From Symsagittifera roscoffensis (taxonomy: Eukaryota > Xenacoelomorpha > Acoela > Convolutidae), in the NCBI RefSeq assembly GCF_963678635.1, contig NC_087063.1, positions 2,394,073 to 2,458,072 on the forward strand: DNA of 64,000 nt, in the 5' to 3' direction. The notes beneath the pieces are model-generated. The model worked only from the letters and a program-made list of their open reading frames with translations, had not been told where the DNA came from and ran no database searches. A program made the translations under genes and the position numbers. Positions 57,801 to 64,000 of this stretch are shown here, piece after piece. The number at the start of each line of letters is the position of its first letter. The stretch's first letter is position 1.

Positions 57801-59060
57801 TTGAAATTTATGGAGACCGACAATAAAAACCCATTATTATCTATTATTTTCTCTTTTTACTGAGTGCGGGCTGCATGTATTATGCTCAAGATTGATTGGC
57901 TGAAAAAATTACTTTAACACAGACCAAGTGAACTATCTCCTCCCTGAATTGATTCACGCGTAGATTGCTCGCGTGGTCCGCGAAAATTTCATTGCTATGT
58001 GAGAAACGAAAACTAGACAAAAATTGTCAATTCGCTGTTGCCGCCTGGCTTTCAATTGAACGTTAGGTGGTTTGGAACCAGGCGCTACCATGGTCGGAGC
58101 TCGTTGCTAGGGGAACAGACAATAATACCCAACCCAGAAAATCGCCCTAAAAATACATACCTGTGATTGTTAAACAAGTGTAAGATCGCAGTTATCCGTA
58201 AAAAGTTGACTGGCTTCCTATTTTGACAAAATTTGTTGCCCCGCAGTCCAGTTTTAAAAAAAAAGAGGCCAAAAAATGTATTTTTAGCCAATTTTTGAAA
58301 AACTTCTACCAAAAATTGCATTATTTGGCTCGGGCTCCCCCCTCAAAATTAATAAATATTAGCACCAAGGCGTCTCTAGAAAAGTTTAAGGGTCGGTTAG
58401 CCAAGGGTGGAAAAACGAATTTTCTAACAAAAAGTAAATTGAAATTCGAATGTGAATTTTAAAAAGATAATAATAAATCCATTGGCCGCAGCCGATCCTA
58501 GCATTTCGATTTGGCTGACTTTTGCCGCAGAAAAGAGGGCACGCTTGGCTGTCCGGATTTGCCCAGCCCTGCTGAAAACACGCTCCCTCTGGGCGTTTAT
58601 AGCTTGAACGATGAAAGGTGTGAATTCTTTTGGCCCGGTTGCTGATCCTAAAAAAGAGGCCCGAGCGCGGCCCTGGGCCCGGACCCATTTCCAACTCTGG
58701 TCCTAAAATGGTATCATAGTGGGACCCTTTGGGTCGGCAGGGAGTCGAATTCCTAGAAAAGAGCGTTCGCTTCACCCCCTCCCTTCAAGTGCGCTAGCGC
58801 ATGTATGGATAAAACCGCCCGAAACTATTTTATGTGGAATTTATTTTTGAAATAATCTTTTCAGGTCTAAATTGACAACAGTGACTGCCCTTTCTGTTGT
58901 CCAACTCCTCGCCCCCTCCATCAACTTCATAGCCCAGTGGATCCTCTTTCCAGACAGGGCGGAGTGGACTTCTTCTATTGGGATTGTATTCGTCGCGCTC
59001 TCAGTTCTCGTTCAGATGCGAGTTTTGAGACAGAGAGAAAGAAACAGAATGTTCAGATGA
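45641..59060 (+). CDS. SLC35G/EamA-type multi-membrane-span transporter, five exons
   Basis: Exons 45641-45849 (or its duplicate 46558-46766), 50218-50364, 50727-50854, 54027-54258 and 58865-59060 join in phase (2,2,1,2) to 303 codons plus stop. The product follows the EamA/drug-metabolite-transporter plan of vertebrate SLC35G1 from end to end: TM1-2 in exon 1, TM3-4 in exon 2 (GSAFIFGGFGIWTSFASLNF, then LPAESN in the position of LADAT), TM5 in exon 3 (IVGTGFICKP, like the family's GVxLIxRPPF), TM6-8 in exon 4 with AGGMQSITSYF (like GLGGQIFITKA), TM9-10 in exon 5. Members have ten helices and move small organic molecules across plasma or organelle membranes; the substrate here is unknown. Introns 1 and 2 need GC donors (GCTTTAAG at 45850, GCAGTT at 50365); introns 3 and 4 are GT-AG. 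A GT at 45857 is unusable because TAA precedes it. Introns are rich in transposons. Confidence 0.83.
46558..46766 (+). CDS. Transporter first exon, proximal copy
   Basis: Same exon and same GC donor 917 bp further on. It lies nearer to exon 2 and could be used as an alternative first exon from its own duplicated promoter region, giving Lys for Glu between TM1 and TM2. Only one of the two can be in any mRNA, since both carry the start and the same phase. Confidence 0.72.
47465..48135. repeat. AT-rich element bounded by CCCGCACCGA and TCGGTGC words
   Basis: The left end CCCGCACCGAA and right end GCTCGGTGCAGG are imperfect inverted termini. The interior has TAATCCATTATAATCC words. A further such right end lies near 49510-49535 (GCTCGGTTCAGG). 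It lies in intron 1 of the transporter. Confidence 0.45.
47700..48640 (+). repeat. Diverged tandem duplication of ~350 bp
   Basis: 47700-48050 and 48290-48640 share order and words: CCACGCTTACTCGG, GTGGTGGCGAATGG, CTAATGTGAAAT and GCAAATGAGCCTAACAGCAA, ending in AGTTTTATAGA-AC. The divergence is clearly higher than in the first-exon duplication, so it is older. Confidence 0.75.
48715..49035 (-). repeat. Dispersed repeat, reverse copy of 28815-29245
   Basis: The reverse complement follows the other copy, including GTTCGGTTACGAAC and CCAAGGTCTTGG. It lies in intron 1 of the transporter. From 49036 to 50217 I see no gene. TTGTATGA-AAG words recur in both orientations near 49260-49480 and also near 43830-43870. 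Confidence 0.7.
50218..50364 (+). CDS. Transporter exon 2 (TM3-4)
   Basis: Acceptor ACCTCAG before 50218. It ends GACAAAAG before GCAGTT. The frame continues as an open reading to a stop at 50386, but the family's next segment (TM5) is only reached by splicing to 50727. Confidence 0.8.
50727..50854 (+). CDS. Transporter exon 3 (TM5)
   Basis: Acceptor GTCAAG before 50727, donor GTAAGT at 50855. Encodes APSLMTFSSITLGIVGTGF and KPTQLITNQ, ending LKGAAF. Confidence 0.8.
52973..53003. repeat. Short foldback of the AACAATCTCCC family
   Basis: TTAACAATCTCCC and GGGTAGATTGTTAA form an imperfect hairpin of ~31 bp. Related half-copies occur at 53401-53420 and 56777-56800. The rest of intron 3 (50855-52970) holds only AT-rich sequence and chance frames. 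Confidence 0.55.
53519..53920 (+). mobile_element. Complete hAT-like MITE with 8-bp target duplication
   Basis: Inverted termini CAGGTCGGATCTAGG (left) and CCCTAAATCCGCCCCTG (right) enclose 402 bp. Flanking octamers are CCTGCATG (53511-53518) and CCTGCTTG (53921-53928), seven of eight identical. CAG...CTG ends with an 8-bp duplication are the hallmark of hAT-superfamily elements. A long C run lies next to the right terminus. No coding capacity. It is in intron 3 of the transporter, ahead of exon 4. Confidence 0.85.
54027..54258 (+). CDS. Transporter exon 4 (TM6-8)
   Basis: Acceptor CTTTAAG before 54027, donor GTCAGA at 54259. Encodes AAASGASLAILYSNIRRF through AGGMQSITSYFGMH. The acceptor is preceded by half of a small hairpin element (53970-54012). 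Confidence 0.8.
54685..54742. repeat. Small hairpin element (ACCAAGTT...AACTTGGT)
   Basis: AACCAAGTTGACATCCTCCC pairs with GAGAGGATGTTAACTTGG with few mismatches. Same family as the hairpins at 57921 and 59132. Intron 4 of the transporter. Confidence 0.6.
54780..55010. repeat. AT-rich TAATTATAATC/TAATCCATTA element
   Basis: Dense ATTATAATC-type words with alternating orientation. Member of the same family as 56838-57075 and 57595-57871. Confidence 0.5.
55293..56252. mobile_element. 960-bp foldback element with ~454-bp inverted arms
   Basis: Left arm 55293-55747 and right arm 55799-56252 are reverse complements along their whole length, with roughly one difference per 10-20 bases and a ~51-nt spacer. 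The outer ends read TTGATTATAGTGGAATTTC on both sides, followed by ATTATAGTGGAGTCTC, which resembles ends of pogo/Tc1-type elements. Open frames of 70-80 codons in the arms mirror each other and are not called as genes. It lies in intron 4 of the transporter, so the pre-mRNA would contain a long RNA hairpin. Confidence 0.92.
56838..57075 (+). repeat. AT-rich element copy (CACTCAATACAAAGAGAAAA start)
   Basis: It starts like 27955 and 57871 (reversed), with AAAGAGAAAATAAT, then TATAATCCATTATTATG and ATAATAGATTA words. Confidence 0.55.
57145..57518 (+). mobile_element. hAT-like MITE copy
   Basis: Left end CAGACGCGGATCTAAGATTT, right end CCTAAATCCGCTGGTG; interior GGCAGGGGGTCGAATCCC and AAAAGGCATTTTTAGGCAC as in 53519-53920. 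It also has a local expansion of GTGGGGG units and a long G run. Flanking octamers GTAAGAAC and GCTATAAC match only in part. Confidence 0.7.
57595..57871 (-). repeat. Dispersed AT-rich element, reverse copy
   Basis: Reverse complement of 27955-28195 in order, from GAAATGAAGCGATGAC to TTTTTACTGAGTGCGGG. Confidence 0.75.
57921..57979. repeat. Small hairpin element (GACCAAGTGAAC family)
   Basis: AGACCAAGTGAACTATCTCC and the diverged complement GATTGCTCGCGTGGTCC flank a short spacer. Confidence 0.55.
58200..58800 (+). mobile_element. Longer hAT-family copy, diverged ends
   Basis: The left part (GCCCCGCAGTCCAG, GGGCTCCCCCCTCAAAATTA, GGTCGGTTAGCCAA) and right part (GACCCTTTGGGTCGGCAGGG, CTTCAAGTGCGC) match the MITE family, but about 290 bp of GC-rich sequence lies between them. 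That insert reads on the minus strand as a hAT transposase C-terminus, so this may be a less-deleted family member. Confidence 0.55.
58424..58702 (-). pseudogene. Relic of a hAT transposase C-terminal dimerisation domain
   Basis: An open minus-strand frame of ~92 codons reads ...PFIVQAINAQRERVFSRAGQIR... and continues with TAKRALFSAAKVSQIEML. This resembles the hATC pattern in which a conserved ERxFSxxG is followed by a basic KR stretch and a hydrophobic helix. It has stops on both sides, with no N-terminal catalytic part. Identification rests on that motif only. Confidence 0.5.
58865..59060 (+). CDS. Transporter exon 5 (TM9-10, C-terminus)
   Basis: Acceptor TTTTCAG before 58865. Encodes SKLTTVTALSVVQLLAPSIN and the last helix, ending RQRERNRMFR, stop TGA at 59058-59060. 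ATTAAA at 59261 may be the poly(A) signal. Confidence 0.85.
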
Positions 59061-59131
59061 TTAAAAAGTTGTTATTTTTGAAGAAGTATTGGCAAAATAC
59101 CGGCTCATGTGAACAATCTCCCCCCTAAACA

Positions 59132-59222
59132 GACCAGGTGAACAATCTCCCCTTAAATTATGATGCTCAAATCTGAATTGGCTGGAAAGAATCGTTTTCG
59201 ATGGGAGATTGTTCACTTGGTC
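59132..59222. repeat. 91-bp hairpin element with 20-bp arms
   Basis: GACCAGGTGAACAATCTCCC (59132-59151) and GGGAGATTGTTCACTTGGTC (59203-59222) are reverse complements with one mismatch. A half-copy lies just left (59105-59124). It lies in the 3' flank or 3' UTR of the transporter gene. Confidence 0.8.
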
Positions 59223-59339
59223 CAATATGTCCCTTATTTGATCTTAGTTCTGATTTTGTTATTAAATAAGATTCCCATGTGAAGCCGTCTACAAGCAGCA
59301 AAGTTATCTAAATTAACTACCACGAAGATAAATTTAAGC

Positions 59340-59640
59340 AAAATCAAAACGAGGCCAAACTGTGCTCTGGATAGATGCACAATTTGGTGTCTGTTCGTTT
59401 CTGGAATCCTGAAACAAGACTTTAAACATGTTCAAGTGTGTAACTGGATTCCACTTAGAAAACTCTTTGGATTCCGCGAACAATGACTTGTATCGTAGAA
59501 AACCTTTGTCATATCTGTTTGCTTCCGCAAAATGCAAATGCATTCCGCAAATGCATGTAGAATTCTCGCAATTATAACCAAAAACTGATTTCGCAAACTA
59601 TAATTAGCTTCAGCAATTTTGTTTTTTAAACTGAGCTAAA
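59340..59640. repeat. Dispersed repeat with TTCCGC words, related to 480-1010
   Basis: GAGGCCAAACTG, GTTTCTGGAATCCTGAAACAAG (in two parts) and repeated GGATTCC/TTCCGCAAA words follow the order seen near the left end of the window. Confidence 0.5.
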
Positions 59641-59667
59641 TCAGTTCTTGCATAAGAATAATTAAAA

Positions 59668-60061
59668 GCTAGAGCTGGAAATATTATCTAGCAATTCAAA
59701 ATTCAAAAGAAGGGACTTTAGCATTGTCAGCGGGATCTATGAACAAATTTTAAATCACTGTCAAACTAAAGTATTGGATGTACTCATTAGTGATTGGGGT
59801 AAATTTTCTAGCGAGCTTTTGGGATCAATTGGAAACACATATAATTATTGGAGATTATTGTGGGTTTGGAGTGGTTTCAAATCATCGGTATTTGAGATGA
59901 AAAGAGAAGAGAGTGAGATAAAAAGGTGCGTTCTTGTTCCGATTTGTTCACAATTTGAATATATTGCAAGGAAGTCTAATATGAACCGAACTTATTCTCA
60001 TACAATTCTCAAAAACTACTTTCGCAAATCTGTGTTTCTGGTTGTTGCTGAGCAAAAGTAG
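59668..60061 (+). CDS. Unidentified 131-codon open frame
   Basis: Open from 59668 to a stop at 60059-60061; the first ATG is at 59774 (95 codons). AAG before 59668 could be a splice acceptor. The translation has mixed composition with Trp/Tyr-rich NTYNYWRLLWVWSG and basic regions. No domain recognised. It could be an exon, a transposon fragment or chance. Confidence 0.25.
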
Positions 60062-60524
60062 ATTATAAACAAATGCACATAATACAAATTAAACTATAGT
60101 TGCATATAAATCAAGGACAGAAGCCGAGCGTATACACAGTGCGCATTCCGCCTATGTTATTTCCTTTCTAAAACTCAAATATGCACCGAACTTGACGGGA
60201 CATGAGTTTACGCTCCTTAACCGGGTTTGAACCCCCCGAAAACCTTTTCTGTTTTATTTAGCTATTTAATCTAGTAAAGCGGCCTTGGCCATTCCTTGAT
60301 TGACAGGTTTTGCCCTGTCAAAAACCATGTTTTGCCAAAAAGTGAACGCACTCACACGCATAGTATCGGTGCTGTTTAATCTTGTCAAATCAATTCAAAC
60401 ATTTTTTGCGAAATAATGCCTTTTTGAGCCGATAAAAGGCCCGAGAATTTGTCAAACTTGGTTGCATACAAATTTACCCAAAATACAATTCCGGACGACA
60501 GCTTATGTCCAGTACAATTTTGGT

Positions 60525-61018
60525 GTGGCGACTCGGGCGACTTGTGCAATAGATTCTGGTTGAGCAGACGACTTGTGTAGGCGACTCTTGTTGTGCAGGC
60601 GACTTGTGCAGTGTAAAATAGTTGTGCAGGCGACTTGTGCAGTCGGCTCCAGTTGTGCGGGCGACATGTCCAGTCGATTCCAGTTGTGCAGGCGACTTTT
60701 GCAGGAGATTCTGGTTAGGCAGACGCTTGTGCAGGCAATTCCTGTAGTGCACGCAACTTTTGCAGGCGACTACAGTTGTGCAGGCGACTTGTGCATGCAG
60801 TTCCGGTTGTACAGGCTAACTTGTGCAGGCGACTCCAGTTGTGCAGACGACTTGGGCGGGCGACTACAGTTGTGCAGGCGACTTGGGCGGGCGACTACAG
60901 TTGTGCAGGCGACCTGCACAGGCGATTCCGGTTGTGCAGGTTACTTGTGCATAGGATTAAAATTGTGCAGGCAAATTGTGCTGGCGGCTCCAGTTGTGCA
61001 GTCGATTCCAGTTGTTCT
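60525..61018 (+). repeat. 31-bp minisatellite, about 16 units, open in all three forward frames
   Basis: The unit is approximately CAGGCGACTTGTGCAGGCGA followed by CTCCAGTTGTG. Because 31 is not a multiple of three, each frame cycles through the same three peptides (LCRRL, CAGD, VVQAT types). The plus strand stays open over 174 codons (60573-61097) and, in another frame, 154 codons (60776-61240). It is markedly more GC-rich than the flanks. I do not call a gene. Confidence 0.9.
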
Positions 61019-63084
61019 TGTTTCAAACAAAAACAAAAAAAATCACAAGAGACTCAATTTTTGCGAAATATTGGACAAACATTTGGTTATATTATAAAAG
61101 CGACTGTTAAAGTTTTTCATGAAATTTTGGGCAAGATTAAGGTTCACCGAAAACAAAGACAACTATCGTTAAAGCAATCAGGAGTCACCAGTATGACGCA
61201 CCAACATTTTATTAAATTCTGGAATAACAAAAAAAGCTAGTTAAAAGCACGGTTTTTTAAGTGGCTCACAGTTTTGGAAATGCCTTCACTGTTGAAATTG
61301 AAGTGAGTTGTTTTGTCAAACAAAAAATGAATGAGTTGATGATGTGCTGGTTTTTAGGTTATGTTTAATGCGAGACAAGAGATTGCTTCCTTCTTTAACT
61401 TGTTTGAAAGAATCATTTGGATCACTCGTAACTTGATTTTGAAAAAAAAACCAAAACATCTTTTTGTGTCTGTCACATAGCCTGGAGTTTGAGAAAACGT
61501 TTCGGATGAAAGAGTTTGTAGATTCGAATCTAAAAAGAAACGGTTTTTTTTTCAAACTGAAAATATTTGTTTCCAAAAGCACGTCAGGCTATATGTAGTC
61601 GGCTGAGTTAATACGTCGTAGATTAGAGTTTTTTACGCAGTTTTCAATGTGGTAGATTCTAGTGTTTTTAATTACTTATGCAATTTGAAATTCAACTAGT
61701 TTTCACTGCGTATAAGTTGCTGTTGTTTTTTCGCCTAAAATTGATTATTCGGAGCAGCGTATATTTTATCAGCCTAATGAGTTTTGTTCCGGTGCTTACC
61801 TAATTTGAAAATTTCCCAAAAAATTATACGATCAAAATTTACGATAAAAAACACGGGATTGGGTTACGTTGTTTTAATTTTCATAGGTTTCGAAGTTTTT
61901 TTCATGCAACTGTGTTTTATGCAACGTTTTCTACGGATCTTCCCTTAAAAGATAATCAATATAAAACTCAAAACTCTTTTTTGTTACCGCATATTCCCCT
62001 AGACTGTTTTACTTTATCACTCCATCTAAAGCTGTCGAAAAGTTTGTGGGATTTATTCTTGTAAAAAAACTTTCTTTTTCTCAAAAAGTACCCTCCCAAA
62101 TCTGAGATTGTAGGCTCAATGGAGACAACAAGTAATTGGAAGCTACCCTGCATCTTTGAATTTTACTGCTCTTTTTGATACGTTTTTTCGAAAAATACCT
62201 TTCCAAATCAAAACTTTTAAGTGCAATCGAAAAACAGTAGTTTGATTTGTTTTCCAAAAACGTCTATGCCCATTTTTATTGTTTCGAAAGGATATGATTC
62301 TCAGAAAAATTAATTTGTCTGCTGTTATCGCTTTTTAAAAATGTTTGAATTTTCTCTAAAATTACTCTCGCAAATCTGTGTTTCTATGTGGACTCGAAAT
62401 AACTGGAAATGTGAGTCTCTGCTGCTCAAACAGCTACGGCAGAATGTTTTTAAAGAGCAGGCTTTGATTCCCGGAGAATAGCCATTTTCTTGTCTTTGAG
62501 GAGGCAGATATTTGGTCCTTGGAATCAGATTTGTAGCATCAAGGGGTGAATTGAGTTATTATATTGTTAAAAGCCTAGCTTTATAAATAGATACACTATT
62601 TTACTTTTAGATAAAACTAATTGCTTTCCAAAATAATTATTGTTGACAGTTTTTTGGAATCTTTTTGACTTTCACCAAAACTATCCTGCCATTAGTCAGG
62701 TTAAGTGGCGAATCCAGTTTCGGGAATCTTTCTTGCGTAAGTGGATTCGGCGTACTTTTAGCGGAAAAAAAATCGGATATCGATAGTGATTTTTATGAAC
62801 ATCTGACCACTTTTTTTAGAATCTTTCCGTCTGAGTTTACGACTTTTTAAAACTACTCAGTGGAATCTGAGATGAAGTGTTCAATCCAAAGAACTGGTTG
62901 CGATAATTTTTTTTTTGTAATATAAAAGTAACGCTCCTGGAATATTCCAACTTTTCAAAAAGTTTTCTTTCTTTCTACTTATTTTTCTGCTCCTGCTCGC
63001 TGCACCCTATCCGATGTCCCTATTCGCTGCACCTCCCTGAATACAGACAACACTACAGTTGATATTTAAGCCCCTCCAACTCAA
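61019..63084. other. No gene seen
   Basis: AT-rich sequence. Frames of 60-88 codons (61316-61582 minus, 61968-62153 minus, 62665-62850 plus) show no domain or splice context that supports them. Confidence 0.45.
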
Positions 63085-63872
63085 CCTCAAAAAGCTCCTT
63101 CGACCAACGATCAAAATTCTGCCATTGCAAAAAGCAACGAAACTGTAACAGCCACACCAAACCCCTGGTCAAATCCCACACCTGAGCTAAAAGATAAAAT
63201 AAAAAGAATCTACAGCCAAGTAGTGCACTGGAAACCAGTCTTCATGATCCGCTCAAAAAAAACAGAAATGAGTTTAACTTTATTGAAACTCTAAATAGAA
63301 CCCTCAACTCGGTATTTGAAACGCAAGAAAACACATACGCAACGCACGCAACAATGATATTCCCTCACCTTATGCTTTGCAGAACCAAATCGGACAGTGA
63401 TGGATCGAACTCCAAAACAATAGCAAAAAGGCTTAAGCAATGGCATAAGAGTGAACTGGACGAACTTTTTAACGAGGGAAAAGCGCTGCAAATGCGCTTG
63501 GCAAAGAGTAAGAAAGAGAAAGTAGAAACTGAAGCACAGCAATTAAGTAATTTAACGAACACCAAAAAAATATGGAGTGATTTTGCTAATTTAACTGATA
63601 TCTCCAAGGGAGTTCTCACACTCGAGGAAATCGTCAAAGGCTGTGGAGCAGATCCTCATTGAGAAAAAACCTACTGCGGAGCCAGTAAACAGCAACTATA
63701 TAACATCTTGCTCCGAAGATGCAATCCTTTTCCACTCATCCATATTCGACCAAAAAAACGCCTGAAAAATTAGGAAGGCCGCCATGACAACACATGGTTC
63801 TCTTGGACCCTCAGGTCTGGATGCAAATGATTGGAAACGCGTACTAACGCACTTTGGTCAACAGTCAGTTTA
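63085..63872 (+). pseudogene. Broken non-LTR retrotransposon ORF, region upstream of reverse transcriptase
   Basis: Three pieces in different frames follow the known order of the segment N-terminal to RT in animal non-LTR elements: IYSQVVHWKPVFMI (around 63210-63250), then NFIETLNRTLNSVFETQENT (63269 on), RLKQWHKSELDELFNEGKAL and LTLEEIVKG (63354-63662), and then RKAAMTTHGSLGPSGLDAND (63774-63835). Frameshifts lie near 63260 and 63655, and a TGA near 63762. LGPSGLDAxxW is the conserved motif just ahead of the RT core. The RT itself is not present before the window ends; similarity is lost after 63872, where a short direct repeat begins. Confidence 0.78.
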
Positions 63873-63990
63873 AAACTGGTCGACATCAGTTGAAATCTGG
63901 TGAGTTGAGACACACACATACTAACGCACTTTGGTCAACAGTCAATTGAAATCTGGTCAACATTATCAAACATAGAAAGTACTTTGAAGA
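63842..63990 (+). repeat. Short direct repeat (ACTAACGCACTTTGGTCAAC)
   Basis: ACTAACGCACTTTGGTCAACAGTCA occurs (here in its first 20 bases and the following CAGTCA) at 63842 and again at about 63918, with GTTGAAATCTGGT-like words between and after. It cuts into the retrotransposon frame and may be a local duplication that continues beyond the window. Confidence 0.65.
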
Positions 63991-64000
63991 TCAAGTAAAG

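Noticed and set aside
34716-58760. GGGTCGAATCCCTGA words resembling tRNA T-loops or pol III B-boxes (34716, 53857, 57450, 58740)
   Set aside because: They are a fixed interior part of the hAT-like MITE family and lack other tRNA features.
60205-60235. Possible tRNA 3' half (GGGTTTGAACCCCCCG)
   Set aside because: No matching acceptor, D-arm or anticodon arm could be folded upstream.
1-64000. CRISPR arrays, bacterial operons, rRNA genes, phage attachment sites
   Set aside because: None seen. The tandem repeats lack the repeat-spacer pattern, and gene structure is eukaryotic throughout.

Overview
This is an AT-rich stretch of an invertebrate animal genome. Spliced genes with long introns, secreted and membrane proteins of animal type (a DEG/ENaC channel with LDLa and CUB modules, an LU-domain receptor-like protein, an SLC35G-type transporter), satellites, SINE-like sequence, hAT-type MITEs and a non-LTR retrotransposon relic all point that way. 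The phylum cannot be fixed from the sequence. The SLC35 gene is best reconstructed with two GC-AG introns, and a possible nested gene needs a GG-AG intron of about 46 bp. Such splice sites recall larvacean tunicates, but that is only a hint.

Layout: 0-12 kb is repeat-dominated. It holds a degraded K/E-rich open frame, a 2.6-kb segment present twice (3557-6207 and 7197-9762) that starts with a tRNA-like B-box, and long runs of a degenerate ~43-bp repeat. At 12.9-17.6 kb lie an intact intronless NERD-nuclease/SF1-helicase gene (minus, 790 aa) and a 5'-truncated, broken copy of it. At 20.1 kb there is a 200-base assembly gap. At 21.0-23.4 kb there is a 14-copy 173-bp satellite with higher-order structure. 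It abuts an intronless 894-aa DEG/ENaC channel gene (23.5-26.2 kb, minus).

30.7-41.5 kb carries a six-exon gene (+) reconstructed with matching exon phases. It encodes a 444-aa type I membrane protein with a signal peptide, a cysteine-rich ectodomain, an LU (Ly6/uPAR-like) three-finger domain, one membrane helix and a charged tail. Its introns hold hAT-like MITEs, a run of AP-1-like sites and a possible nested antisense gene.

45.6-59.1 kb carries a five-exon SLC35G/EamA-type transporter (+, 303 aa). Its first exon and upstream DNA are duplicated in tandem (917 bp apart), giving two near-identical candidate first exons. Its introns carry a 960-bp foldback element with ~454-bp arms, a hAT MITE with an 8-bp target duplication (one mismatch), a relic of a hAT transposase C-terminus, and small hairpin elements. 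The right end (59-64 kb) holds a 31-bp minisatellite open in all three forward frames and a broken non-LTR retrotransposon ORF.

The genes do not form an obvious pathway. The shared theme is cell-surface and membrane proteins set in a transposon- and satellite-rich landscape. The strongest leads are the NERD-helicase with its broken duplicate, the transporter with duplicated first exons and non-canonical introns, and the large foldback element in a transcribed intron.
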